A stretch of DNA of 14,301 bases from Candidatus Pacearchaeota archaeon. GTDB lineage: Archaea > Nanoarchaeota > Nanoarchaeia > Pacearchaeales > GW2011-AR1. The notes beneath the pieces are model-generated. The model saw only the letters and a program-made list of their open reading frames with translations. It made no database searches and was not told where the DNA came from. The translations under genes were made by a program, and so were the position numbers. Shown piece by piece: positions 6,937 through 13,661 of this stretch (position 1 is its first letter; every line of letters starts with the position of its first letter). The DNA is taken from assembly GCA_023228245.1 (NCBI GenBank), contig JALOBN010000057.1, positions 1 to 14,301 of the forward strand, in the 5' to 3' direction.

Positions 6937-7947
6937 TCAATTGATCACATGGTGGAGCGGATACTTCGCTCCGACGACAGACAGGCCAGCCTTCAGCAGA
7001 TCCGCCGGGCCGCCCTGCCAGTCTATGCTTTCGATTTTTCCGAATCCGACGAACATATCTCCCGTCGAGATATAGTCTCCATAGAATCTGAAGGCCACAA
7101 CCTCGCCCTGGAGGGCGTCGAAGTCAATCTCATCCAGGCCACCTGCCAGGGTGTACGGGCCGGAATCGGCTACGATGCCCGTGCCGTTTTCGCCAGAAAC
7201 AAGCTCCGCCCTCATCCCGAGTGCCCGGAAATCTGCGGTGTTGTTGAGGGCAGCCACCACTTCCAAGGCGGTGCTCACCGGAGATCCACCCGAAGTCTTC
7301 AGGATGACGGTGATGTCATCATCAGTGACTGATGCGGACAGAGCACCCGCATCGGTATCCTGGAAGTCGATGGTAGCGCCGTTCCCGGCCAGGCCACCTG
7401 TCTCATGGATGATCCTGACGTGGCTATTGGCCACGCCGCCAGAGCTAGATATCTCAGCGCACTGCTTCCCATAGAAGCAGGATAGTGAACTGCTCCAATC
7501 CTGGATAGTGCCCTTCCTGGCGATCTTGGTATTTCCGTATACTGTACATTCCTGGAAAGTGCGCTTCTTTGTGAGCTTGTTCTCGGCGCATCCGAGTAGC
7601 ACGGTAGGCGTGAGGTACTTCCCGCTCAGGCATTGGACTGTATCATCGCTATTGAGCGGCGTTGTAATCTCGATGTAGCCCGCGCCGTACCAGACGGTGT
7701 AGCCGGAAGCGGCGATGGTGACCCAATCACCGGCACCGTGAACCTTTTTCTGGATCACCGGTGCGGCGGTGTCGGTCATGATCCGCTTAGCAGCGGCAGT
7801 GATCCGGTAGATTGTGTATCGAAGCTTGAATCCCCAGCGGGCCGAGTACAGGTTCACCTCCTGCATGGCTTCGCTTGAGTAGCTGCTCTCAGATCCGGCC
7901 CCATGCAGCACCTGCACATAGGAGCCGGGGAGAGGATTGAGGGTCAT
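6937..7947 (-). CDS. Major tail protein-like, with inserted domain
   Basis: 336 residues, between the 126-residue tail-tube-like gene and the chaperone pair, a position usual for the main tail-tube protein. Residues about 1-160 and 275-336 look like one beta-rich fold; the C-terminal part (FRFYGDYISTGDMFVGFGKI then ESIDWQGGPADLLKAGLSV) resembles the closing strands of tail-tube proteins. Residues about 170-272 look like a separate insert. They contain the pattern ETGGLAGNGATI...ASVTDDDITVIL...GTGIV...LAGGLDE, which I recall as a domain repeated in various phage structural proteins. The insert would protrude from the tube surface. The start has a reasonable SD (AGAGGTGA) and a 12-nt gap from the upstream stop. 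Whether this or the 126-residue protein forms the tube is unresolved. Confidence 0.65.
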   Translation of the reverse strand: MTLNPLPGSYVQVLHGAGSESSYSSEAMQEVNLYSARWGFKLRYTIYRITAAAKRIMTDTAAPVIQKKVHGAGDWVTIAASGYTVWYGAGYIEITTPLNSDDTVQCLSGKYLTPTVLLGCAENKLTKKRTFQECTVYGNTKIARKGTIQDWSSSLSCFYGKQCAEISSSGGVANSHVRIIHETGGLAGNGATIDFQDTDAGALSASVTDDDITVILKTSGGSPVSTALEVVAALNNTADFRALGMRAELVSGENGTGIVADSGPYTLAGGLDEIDFDALQGEVVAFRFYGDYISTGDMFVGFGKIESIDWQGGPADLLKAGLSVVGAKYPLHHVIN

Positions 7948-7959
7948 CCGTCGTCACCT

Positions 7960-8340
7960 CTAGCTGATGGCGATTCCGAGAGACACTGAGAGTGTAACCT
8001 CAAGCGTCTGCTCATCTGCCGGCCCACCGGGGAACGAGAGCTGTGATACTCCGGCAGTAGCAGTGAATGTCATGCTGCCCTTGGTGACGATGTACTGTAC
8101 CTGAGTGTTGTTCTGGTCACTGGTAATGATGGCCTGCTGACCCGCATCTGCCGGATCATAGACGAAGGTCAGGCTCAGATCGGCATCTTCCAGCAGGCCC
8201 ATCCTGCGTACGGCGCTGTCATCATCTACTGTGATCTCTTTCTGGTTCCGTTTTTTCACGGGCTTCGCGTCCTTGAGCCCGAGTGCAGTCGTTCCGCCGA
8301 CCGTTACTCCCAATGCCGCCCTTTCGGGTGCTAGTACCAT
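7960..8340 (-). CDS. Tail-tube-like protein
   Basis: 126 residues, beta-rich, following the tail terminator-like gene. The core KEITVDDDSAVRRMGLLEDA leads into DLSLTFVYDPADAGQQAI, then TAGVSQLSFPGG near the C-terminus. The layout (an acidic loop, a strand pair, then a long strand with TFVYDPAD) resembles lambda gpV-type tail-tube monomers and related small phage structural proteins. Length is short but within range for a minimal tube domain. A paralogue at 13227-13622 shares 71 of 126 positions by my hand alignment. The gene keeps the high G+C composition of the operon. Tail tube, or a tube-associated stopper, is the best reading. Confidence 0.65.
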   Translation of the reverse strand: MVLAPERAALGVTVGGTTALGLKDAKPVKKRNQKEITVDDDSAVRRMGLLEDADLSLTFVYDPADAGQQAIITSDQNNTQVQYIVTKGSMTFTATAGVSQLSFPGGPADEQTLEVTLSVSLGIAIS

Positions 8341-8361
8341 ATTTGTATCATCTCCTATGTC

Positions 8362-8718
8362 CTATGTGCTACGTGTTACTCGAAACTCTATTGAAAAAAT
8401 ATGCAGGCCGTTGTCGTCGGCCCAATAATCCGGTGCCCTGCCATCCCATACGCAGGTGACCGCTCCTGATAGATTGTCTTTCTTGTGGAGCAGGGTCTTG
8501 ATGGCCAGGGCACGTGCTTCTGCAGTGGCTAAATCTGCGTCTCGGACCTGGATCTGTACGTTGGGCTTTTCGATGTCTCCGCCAGATACAATGTAGCTGG
8601 AGCCGCCGCCCGGAATGATGCAGATCTGGGGGATGGTCGAGCTGTCGAACCGGTAGGCCCTGAGATTCGTATATCCCGCCACGGTGAGCACGGCGGCGAT
8701 GTCAGACGCAAGCGTCAT
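8362..8718 (-). CDS. Tail terminator / minor capsid-like protein
   Basis: 118 residues. It opens MTLASDIAAVLTVAGYTNLR and continues with GGDIEKPNVQIQVRD and a helix DLATAEARALAIKTLLHK. It ends with a strand carrying IFSIEFRVTRST. A helix, a short strand around a VQIQVRD-like segment, then a helix is the pattern of small tail terminator proteins (often annotated as minor capsid protein) that cap the tail tube at the neck. It lies directly before the tail-tube-like gene, as expected. Its ATG overlaps the upstream stop by four bases (ATGA), implying coupled translation. Family assignment is from pattern and order. Confidence 0.7.
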   Translation of the reverse strand: MTLASDIAAVLTVAGYTNLRAYRFDSSTIPQICIIPGGGSSYIVSGGDIEKPNVQIQVRDADLATAEARALAIKTLLHKKDNLSGAVTCVWDGRAPDYWADDNGLHIFSIEFRVTRST

Positions 8719-8951
8719 ACCAGATACACCACCCGCATAGATCCGTTGAGCCGGATAATCTCCCCATTGAACTCCTCTGCATACGAATTTCCAGAATCGT
8801 TGAACGCCGTCCTTGCCAGGATTACGATCTTCTGAGGAGGAGGGGCTACATTCGGAGGCTGAGCGTCATCATCCTCCAGCATCGTCAGACCGAAGCCCAG
8901 CACCGCCGTAAGCGATGCCAGGATGGTCAGGCATTCTTTCAAGTCCATCAT
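8715..8951 (-). CDS. Small membrane protein, unknown
   Basis: 78 residues, not recognised. Residues about 8-24 (LTILASLTAVLGFGLTM) form one hydrophobic segment, followed by an acidic patch EDDDA and a proline-rich linker PPNVAPPP. The C-terminal half is short beta-like sequence ending VVYLV. Both ends overlap neighbours by four bases (ATGA), so it is translated as part of the block. It could be a holin-like or virion-associated membrane anchor. Length and a single segment give no firm family. Reality as a gene is supported by the overlaps and by codon use like its neighbours. Confidence 0.7.
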   Translation of the reverse strand: MMDLKECLTILASLTAVLGFGLTMLEDDDAQPPNVAPPPQKIVILARTAFNDSGNSYAEEFNGEIIRLNGSMRVVYLV

Positions 8952-9619
8952 GCGGTAGCATTCTCCGGGACAAGTTTCACCGGTCCAACACTGGCCGGCA
9001 GAGCATCCGAGAAGGACGCACAGAAGCCGAGCCAGTCCTCTGGCGTCTTGATCTCCTCGGAAATATTCAGATAGCTCCTCAGGATGTACTCGCCTACGGC
9101 ATCCATTTCAGCCTCAGTCACCGGCCTACCAGTTTGTCCATTGATGATCCGGCCCCGGAAGGTCGCGTTTCCATCCATGATCACCAGAGAGTCTAGGCTC
9201 TGCACGCCGGTTTCCAAGCTGACTGAGGATTCACCGCTGCCTGAAAAGTCGCCGCTGATCTTGGTGGCTTGGTAGGAATGCTTGTATCCAGCCCCGGACG
9301 CTTTCACTACATACTGATCTTTGTAGCCGCCGCGTGCACCCGATACTATGAAACTGGTTGAAAATGTTTGAGCACTTTCATTCTTCCAGTTCCGGCTCAT
9401 CTCGTAGGCGATTGCTCCACCGTCGCTCATTGCCCGGTCGGAAGCAGACTTAGAATAGCTGCTGTGATCGAATTGGCCGATGCCGGAGAACTTTTCCTCG
9501 ATCACGTTGGCCTGCCCAGACTCTCCGATAGCGATGATTGCCAGGATGAGGCAGAATACCGCCAGAAAGCAGGACGCGTAGAAATACTTTCGAATGTCTT
9601 CAGGTGTGAAAAGTTTCAT
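8948..9619 (-). CDS. N-terminally anchored exported protein, unknown
   Basis: 223 residues, not recognised. After a charged start, residues about 14-31 (YASCFLAVFCLILAIIAI) form a strong membrane anchor or uncleaved signal. The remainder is Ser/Gly-rich and beta-like and would lie outside the membrane. It then gives FRGRIINGQTGRPVTEAEMD and a helical C-terminus. Four N-X-S/T sequons occur (N80, N151, N185, N220), which would permit N-glycosylation if the host has it; this is compatible with an archaeal host but not proof. GGAGG four bases before ATG fixes the start. An extracellular protein inside the head/tail gene block suggests a lysis, exclusion or surface-modification function. All of this is inference. 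Confidence 0.7.
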   Translation of the reverse strand: MKLFTPEDIRKYFYASCFLAVFCLILAIIAIGESGQANVIEEKFSGIGQFDHSSYSKSASDRAMSDGGAIAYEMSRNWKNESAQTFSTSFIVSGARGGYKDQYVVKASGAGYKHSYQATKISGDFSGSGESSVSLETGVQSLDSLVIMDGNATFRGRIINGQTGRPVTEAEMDAVGEYILRSYLNISEEIKTPEDWLGFCASFSDALPASVGPVKLVPENATA

Positions 9620-9639
9620 TCTGCCTCCGTCCGGCAGGA

Positions 9640-9840
9640 CTAATGATTCTCGATAGCGTTCTGGCAGGAGCGAAGAGCCTCGCGAGTTTGCTGAAGTTCG
9701 CTCTGGAGTTTTAGGTTCTCAGATCGCGTTTTCTGCAGCTCTTCGGTGAGTGGTCCGACTTCCCGGAATTTCATCGCCAGCCAGCCGAACGCAGCAGCCA
9801 TGCAGATGAAAATAAAAGCTATAGCCAACAGTTCCCACAT
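9640..9840 (-). CDS. Membrane-anchored coiled-coil protein (spanin- or Rz-like shape)
   Basis: 66 residues. Residues about 4-23 (LLAIAFIFICMAAAFGWLAM) form a transmembrane helix. Residues about 30-62 are a heptad-like charged coiled coil (LTEELQKTRSENLKLQSELQ). This shape, a short anchor plus a long coil, is that of inner-membrane spanins in bacterial phages, and also of many unrelated small anchors. It starts two bases after the stop of the holin-like gene, with AGGTGA as SD. Pairing with the upstream small membrane protein hints at a lysis cassette; no outer-membrane lipoprotein partner is seen. Confidence 0.65.
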   Translation of the reverse strand: MWELLAIAFIFICMAAAFGWLAMKFREVGPLTEELQKTRSENLKLQSELQQTREALRSCQNAIENH

Positions 9841-9842
9841 AT

Positions 9843-10127
9843 CTAGATCACCTTCTCTTCAGGCTTCGTAGCTTCGGCCAGGCTCGATTTCATACAGAGG
9901 ATAGTCTTGAATGTGGGCGAGAAATCCCCTATGTCTGTCCAGATCTCCTGAGCCTTGGCTCGCAGCTCCGCCACCTGGTAGGCGCGGGCAACGAAGTCAG
10001 CCACGTCACTGATCAGCTCCTTGGCAGCGGCCCATTTGGCGCTGCCTTTCTGTAATCCGATAGCGGCGGCTACTATGGCGGCCAATGCGCCGCCGATCTC
10101 AGCTAATTGTGTCATATCAATATCCAT
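9843..10127 (-). CDS. Holin-like small membrane protein
   Basis: 94 residues. Residues about 6-26 (TQLAEIGGALAAIVAAAIGL) form one hydrophobic Ala-rich helix; the rest is amphipathic helix with WAAAKELISDVADFVARAY. A single short hydrophobic helix before charged helices is seen in several holin-like families, but no specific family is recognised. GAGG seven bases before the first ATG supports this start over the internal ATG four codons later. It opens the membrane-protein block and follows a 70-nt non-coding gap with a small hairpin. Confidence 0.6.
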   Translation of the reverse strand: MDIDMTQLAEIGGALAAIVAAAIGLQKGSAKWAAAKELISDVADFVARAYQVAELRAKAQEIWTDIGDFSPTFKTILCMKSSLAEATKPEEKVI

Positions 10128-10145
10128 ATCAGTGCCTCACGCATC

Positions 10146-10161
10146 GAGCCACCAATGGCTC
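10146..10161. repeat. Short perfect hairpin in intergenic gap
   Basis: GAGCCA (10146-10151), loop CCAA, TGGCTC (10156-10161) form a perfect six-base stem in the 70-nt gap between the minor-capsid-like gene and the holin-like gene. The flank on the minus-strand 5' side is AT-rich (CTTTTTGAATAATAATG). It could be an mRNA structure separating the head and membrane blocks. No terminator T-run follows it in the minus direction. Confidence 0.35.
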
Positions 10162-10197
10162 ACGGGATCTATTTTTGACATTATTATTCAAAAAGAG

Positions 10198-10539
10198 TTA
10201 TTTGTTGAGATGCTTCTCAACGTATTTTTTCAGCTCACCCCGATGTGCCTCTACCGCCCGCGATATGAATTTTGCATGGCCGGTTGTGTGGTTGAGCGTC
10301 ATGTCCTGATGCTGCCGGTAAACGTACGCAGCAGCCGCGCCTCCTCCCCCCACATAGCAGCGAGAGTTCTTGTCGTCGCGCTCCACCCCGAGAGATCCGC
10401 GCATAGTACCGCCGTCCACCGGACAGCCTTCTTTCGCCTCGGTCAGGATCGGCCCCCGGGCCAGTTCTTCTACCCCATCCATCGCCTTGGTGTGAGCGGA
10501 CTTCCGGAAGGCGGAGTGATCCCACTTGATGTCAGCCAT
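10198..10539 (-). CDS. HK97 gp10-like / minor capsid neck protein
   Basis: 113 residues. Residues about 35-60 contain EAKEGCPVDGGTMRGSL, the pattern (A.....PVDTG.LR.SI) characteristic of HK97 gp10-like and minor capsid neck proteins. The C-terminus has AYVYRQHQDMTLNHTTGHAK, where the H..D...H..G.AK arrangement is that of the minor capsid 2 group, ending in a helical tail. Such proteins join head connector to tail. The ATG has GAGG four bases upstream and lies 6 nt after the stopper-like gene. Context and motif agree. Confidence 0.78.
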   Translation of the reverse strand: MADIKWDHSAFRKSAHTKAMDGVEELARGPILTEAKEGCPVDGGTMRGSLGVERDDKNSRCYVGGGGAAAAYVYRQHQDMTLNHTTGHAKFISRAVEAHRGELKKYVEKHLNK

Positions 10540-10545
10540 ATATCC

Positions 10546-10860
10546 TCATGTGTATATGATTAGGGCATAGGCCCCGCCTTTCTCATCCCATTTCTTTTCT
10601 ATCTTCATGATGGGCGGATTCTTCCCGCCGTATGTGATCTTGGCGGAATCTGTGACTGCCGGATGCCCATCGAGATAGATCTGCAGGGAGGAAACAGCGG
10701 CAGTGCCGTTCTTGTCGATGATGTTTTTGACCCGCTCTTTGACATGGCATGCATAGGATGTAGCCGATCCGTAAACCGGCCCATAGAGGCCGGTGCTGAC
10801 CACCGCCTGAATGGAAACTGACTGCGCCATTTCATCCTTGAAATCGTCCGCTAATGACAT
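10546..10860 (-). CDS. Head-tail joining / stopper-like protein
   Basis: 104 residues, beta-rich. It begins with a short amphipathic helix, then strands around GLYGPVYGSATSYACHVKER, and ends KKWDEKGGAYALIIYT. The middle has a VSSLQIYLDGHPAVTDSAKI stretch. This pattern (variable loop, hydrophobic strand, 'YG' segment) is consistent with small head-tail stopper proteins of the minor capsid 1 type, which sit between adaptor and neck protein. Position between the adaptor and gp10-like genes supports the assignment. Its ATG overlaps the upstream stop region (TGAATG), so translation is coupled. Confidence 0.65.
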   Translation of the reverse strand: MSLADDFKDEMAQSVSIQAVVSTGLYGPVYGSATSYACHVKERVKNIIDKNGTAAVSSLQIYLDGHPAVTDSAKITYGGKNPPIMKIEKKWDEKGGAYALIIYT

Positions 10861-11004
10861 TCATCCTTCGCCTCTGATGATCGTCTTACGCCGGGCCGTC
10901 CCCACCGCTATCTGGTTGAGCTTTTCGTCGCAGATGCTTCGCAGGTATCGGATATCTGCCTCCGGCCATGTGCTCATGATGGCCCTCCAATCCAAATCAC
11001 TCAT
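10861..11004 (-). CDS. Small 47-residue protein, unknown
   Basis: MSDLDWRAIMSTWPEADIRY opens a 47-residue protein that is helical and basic towards its end (ARRKTIIRGEG). It starts at an ATG that overlaps the stop of the adaptor gene by eight bases, and its TGA directly abuts the next ATG. Gap-free coupling on both sides is strong evidence that it is real, although it is short. No family recognised; possibly a small head-completion factor. Confidence 0.7.
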   Translation of the reverse strand: MSDLDWRAIMSTWPEADIRYLRSICDEKLNQIAVGTARRKTIIRGEG

Positions 11005-11410
11005 CTGCATCCCAGTCAGGCCCCCCTAGATCGGTGTGCTCAAACTCGCCCGGATATCCAGCCACGTCCGCCACCTGCCCTGCTTCTGGTGCCGTGTAGG
11101 TCGCATTCTCCCTGGCGGCCTCATTCTCCAGCGCCTCGATCACAGTCAGCATGGCTTTGTGACGCTGGCTCCGGTTTGTTTTCAGGCCATCAATGTCCCT
11201 GTCGAACTCTCGCGCGAGCTTCGCAGCTGCCGCTTTTGCGGCCTTGATCGCGCCCGGCAGCAACTCTGATCCGGCCTGAGCATAGTAGAAAGCGATCGCC
11301 TCATCGCTCAGGATCGGATCAGTGGTCACATCCACATCCCCGATCATGTCTCTGATCTGGTCTCGGGTCAGGCTGAAGTCAGCTGCGAAGGTGTAGGTTG
11401 GGCCGGTCAT
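10997..11410 (-). CDS. Head-tail connector, gp6-like adaptor
   Basis: 137 residues, helical. It opens TFAADFSLTRDQIRDMIGDV followed by DEAIAFYYAQAG and then AIKAAKAAAAKLAREFDRDI, with a further helix LTVIEALENEAARENATY. This architecture (D.eI...l.....aA......lA) is that of gp6/gp15-like head completion adaptors that sit under the portal. The ATG overlaps the stop of the preceding 80-residue gene by four bases. Order adaptor, stopper, neck fits a siphovirus neck module. Confidence 0.7.
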   Translation of the reverse strand: MTGPTYTFAADFSLTRDQIRDMIGDVDVTTDPILSDEAIAFYYAQAGSELLPGAIKAAKAAAAKLAREFDRDIDGLKTNRSQRHKAMLTVIEALENEAARENATYTAPEAGQVADVAGYPGEFEHTDLGGPDWDADE

Positions 11411-11649
11411 CCGGCCAGCTCCAGTACCTCATCTCGGCTGCCGAATCCCGCCCTCTTCCAGGCAGGCAACGGGTTGGGGATCTCCTGCAGATCCGGGGCG
11501 TCTTCTGTGCCCTGGTCCACAGCCACATAGTCGTCATCCAATGCAGCCAGGGTCTGCAGATCAGCTCGCGCTCGCTCGGCGTGTTCTGGCATCGAAAGCA
11601 GGTTGATGTAGTCCTGCCTTCCCAACGGAAATCTCGGGTAGCTTCGCAT
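11407..11649 (-). CDS. Small protein next to connector, unknown
   Basis: 80 residues, not recognised. It starts MRSYPRFPLGRQDYINLLSM, has an acidic middle (LDDDYVAVDQGTEDAPDLQE) and ends NPLPAWKRAGFGSRDEVLEL. GAGGAG five bases before ATG is a strong SD, and the stop overlaps the adaptor start by four bases. It is the first gene after the variable lectin gene and opens the connector block. A capsid-associated accessory or head-completion role is possible; sequence alone gives none. Confidence 0.72.
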   Translation of the reverse strand: MRSYPRFPLGRQDYINLLSMPEHAERARADLQTLAALDDDYVAVDQGTEDAPDLQEIPNPLPAWKRAGFGSRDEVLELAG

Positions 11650-11718
11650 GAATTCTCCTCATGAAAATGTAACTTTATTTTGTTACCTTAACGCGCGACT
11701 TGCGCCTTCCGATTTCCG
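11650..11718 (-). repeat. 3' flank of variable region: inverted repeats
   Basis: The 69-nt spacer after the lectin stop holds two inverted repeats. TTGCGC inside the end of the coding region (11732-11737) pairs with GCGCAA (11700-11705). GTAAC / GTTAC (arms 11682-11686 and 11669-11673, 8-nt loop) lies just before the next SD. DGR variable regions usually carry a GC-rich stretch and a hairpin directly downstream that mark the site for retrohoming. The hairpin here is weaker than the classical cruciform, so this is tentative. Confidence 0.4.
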
Positions 11719-11835
11719 CTATGCCGACTCCGCGCAACCGCGGCAGCCGAGACCCGAAGACGCAATCCAGCGATAAGCATTCGCATAACGGCACCGGGAA
11801 CCCGCATGAGCGCCAAACGCCCAATTACCGCCCGC
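11719..11835 (-). other. Putative DGR variable region (VR)
   Basis: The last 38 codons of the lectin gene, opening AGGNWAFGAHAGSRCRYANA and closing IASSGLGCRGCAESA. It matches the shape of DGR-diversified C-type lectin ends (GGxWxxGxxAGSRxRxAxxYRWxxxSxxGxRG). At scaffold positions the residues are fixed (W, G, AGSRCR, YRW, GCRG). At positions normally encoded by AAC/AAT in a template repeat, the residues are A, F, H, Y, I, S, G and L. The segment is poor in adenine on the coding strand (8 A in 78 bases from AAT TGG to CTC by my count), as expected after adenine-directed mutagenesis. A G/C-rich run (GGCTGCCGCGGTTGCGCGG) follows, resembling an initiation-of-mutagenic-homing sequence. Confidence 0.7.
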
Positions 11836-13230
11836 CTGCAGCTTCACATCGCCATATGTTCCCTGCTTGGCGAGCGATCCTTTCGACCCCGGCAAGTCAT
11901 AGTAACTGAAAGCTTGAGCTTGGCTCAATAATGCCAAATCAATTATCGCATTTGTGGCACTCGGCAGGGTTGCTTCCAATCTCTCATCAGCACCATCATC
12001 GTAGTAGAGCGCCACGCCAACAGAAGAAGCAGTCGCTGAGTGAGTGATCTGCAGCGCATAAGTTGGGTTGTTGGTGCTCAGATAGCAGGTCTTGCCCCTG
12101 GCGAGATTCGCAACGATTCTGGCAAGCTGCGTGCCGTCGTCATCGAAGTAGATCTGAGTAGATCCGGTCGCGGCGTCCGCGTCATGTTTTACAAGGACTT
12201 TGTAGTCAGTGCCCAGGGTAAGCCACTTGTCAACAGCATCATTGGCCATGTTGCAGCATAGATAGGGCTCGCCGTTGGCTAGGAATTTCGCATATATCGG
12301 ATTTCCTCCAGGGCTCGCCACATGGTAGACAGTAGCTGTTTTTGATGCCGTCACGACAGTACCGTCCGGATTGCACTGGAAGCTCTGCGTCCTCAACCAT
12401 TGAAAGAGGGCCCCGCAGCAGTCCTCACATCCGATGTTCGAGACCATCCGCCTAGAAGCGGTATCCAGATGGCCGCCGGTTGTGACGGGATCTGCAGATC
12501 CGGCTATATTCGTTTCCTCGTTGGAACCTGCTGCTATCACTTGGAACTCGTCATCCTCCATCATCCGGCAGCCGATTGCGGCGAAGTCGTCTGCGAAGCT
12601 CATCCAGTCGCGGGTATCTGAGATCGTAGCACCGTTGGCTGATCGAGTGCTGGCACCGGTGCCGCTGGCCAGATAGATCATGACCCAGATTGGCGCGAGG
12701 TTCACGGAATCGAAGTCGGTCTTCCCCGCCCAGACCATGCCGGCCTGAAGGCCTGAAGATCTATGTGACAGGTCCCATACACCCCGCGGGATGATGTCCC
12801 CTGCCAGATATCCAGTCAGAGAGTGCCCCGAAATTGTGCCCACAGCCACGCATTCGCAGTGGAAGCCGCCCACCATGCGGCTGTTGTCGGCAGTGTAGCC
12901 AGCGGGATAGGTCACAGCAGCGCTCAGGATGAGGTCGGGCGTGTAACCACTGGTTGGCACGCAGGCATAGATATAGAAGTCCTTCCCGGCACGGTTGGCC
13001 GGAGTGGCGTACTGCGAATCGTCCCAATTGGCGGCGGTATCCAGATCTAGCTCCGCGGCGGCGGCTAGTTCATAGGCATGATTTCCGGCACCGCCGATGT
13101 TCACTATCAGGTGGCTCGGAGATACCAGCGTCCTCCGGTTGGCCGCGCTGTCGCTGCCTTTGTTCTTCCACATTCGATTCCGGGCGTAATAGGCATCAAG
13201 CCGCCCAGACAAACGAGACAAGAATGTCAT
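11719..13230 (-). CDS. DGR target: C-type-lectin-like variable tropism protein
   Basis: 503 residues. Residues 1-130 form an N-terminal beta region for virion attachment. Residues about 145-285 are the first half of a C-type lectin / formylglycine-enzyme-type fold, with GVWDLSHR, SDTRDWMSFADDF, FQVIAAGSNEETNI and SNIGCEDCCGALFQWL, all landmarks of DGR target proteins. Residues about 286-440 are an inserted beta domain. Residues 445-503 complete the lectin fold and include the variable end. By family knowledge such proteins bind receptors and are hypermutated by a reverse transcriptase copying a template repeat. The start ATG overlaps the stop of the tail-tube paralogue by four bases. No reverse transcriptase, accessory gene or template repeat is seen in the window. 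Confidence 0.8.
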   Translation of the reverse strand: MTFLSRLSGRLDAYYARNRMWKNKGSDSAANRRTLVSPSHLIVNIGGAGNHAYELAAAAELDLDTAANWDDSQYATPANRAGKDFYIYACVPTSGYTPDLILSAAVTYPAGYTADNSRMVGGFHCECVAVGTISGHSLTGYLAGDIIPRGVWDLSHRSSGLQAGMVWAGKTDFDSVNLAPIWVMIYLASGTGASTRSANGATISDTRDWMSFADDFAAIGCRMMEDDEFQVIAAGSNEETNIAGSADPVTTGGHLDTASRRMVSNIGCEDCCGALFQWLRTQSFQCNPDGTVVTASKTATVYHVASPGGNPIYAKFLANGEPYLCCNMANDAVDKWLTLGTDYKVLVKHDADAATGSTQIYFDDDGTQLARIVANLARGKTCYLSTNNPTYALQITHSATASSVGVALYYDDGADERLEATLPSATNAIIDLALLSQAQAFSYYDLPGSKGSLAKQGTYGDVKLQAGGNWAFGAHAGSRCRYANAYRWIASSGLGCRGCAESA

Positions 13231-13622
13231 GTCATACCCTCGTATATAAGTTGAATATTTTCACTCACAGCCAACTCCACTTCCATAATATTCTCATCAG
13301 AATTTGTGTTAGGAAAGGAGATCTGGCTGACGCCAGCCGTCACAATGTAAATGATTGCCCCCTTCGAAACTGTATATTCACATTGAGTATTGTTTCGATC
13401 ACTCACTAGGATCGCCTGCTGGCCGGCGTCACCGGGACTGTAGACCAGTGTCAATGATAGGTCAGCGTCCTTTAGCAGTCCCATCCTACGGATCTCTGGA
13501 TCATCATCTACCGTGATCTCCTTATGGGTCCGCTTGGATATGATTTTCGCATCTTTCACACCGATGATAGAAACTTCATCGATTAGGGCTTCTATAGCAG
13601 CCCGGTCAGGAGAAAGTCCCAT
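13227..13622 (-). CDS. Tail-tube protein paralogue coupled to the lectin gene
   Basis: 131 residues from ATG at 13622 (GGGGGT closely upstream; a GTG start at 13634 would add four residues, but the ATG start aligns with the paralogue). It shares 71 of 126 positions with the protein at 7960-8340, including KEITVDDD, RRMGLL, DADLSLT, DAGQQAI, NNTQ and TAGVSQ. Amino-acid conservation with strongly diverged codons, and a lower G+C than the copy in the tail block, argue for an old duplication or import from another virus. Its stop overlaps the start of the DGR target gene. I infer that a tail-tube fold acts as adaptor or base for the lectin; a spare tube subunit or decoration protein is the alternative. 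Confidence 0.8.
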   Translation of the reverse strand: MGLSPDRAAIEALIDEVSIIGVKDAKIISKRTHKEITVDDDPEIRRMGLLKDADLSLTLVYSPGDAGQQAILVSDRNNTQCEYTVSKGAIIYIVTAGVSQISFPNTNSDENIMEVELAVSENIQLIYEGMT

Positions 13623-13661
13623 ACATACCCCCACAAGGTGATCGATTCAGAAATCTCATGA

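Noticed and set aside
11719..13230. YxDD-like strings (YYDDG, YFDDDG) as signs of a reverse transcriptase
   Set aside because: They are isolated Asp-rich turns in a beta-rich inserted domain; no other reverse transcriptase motifs are around them.
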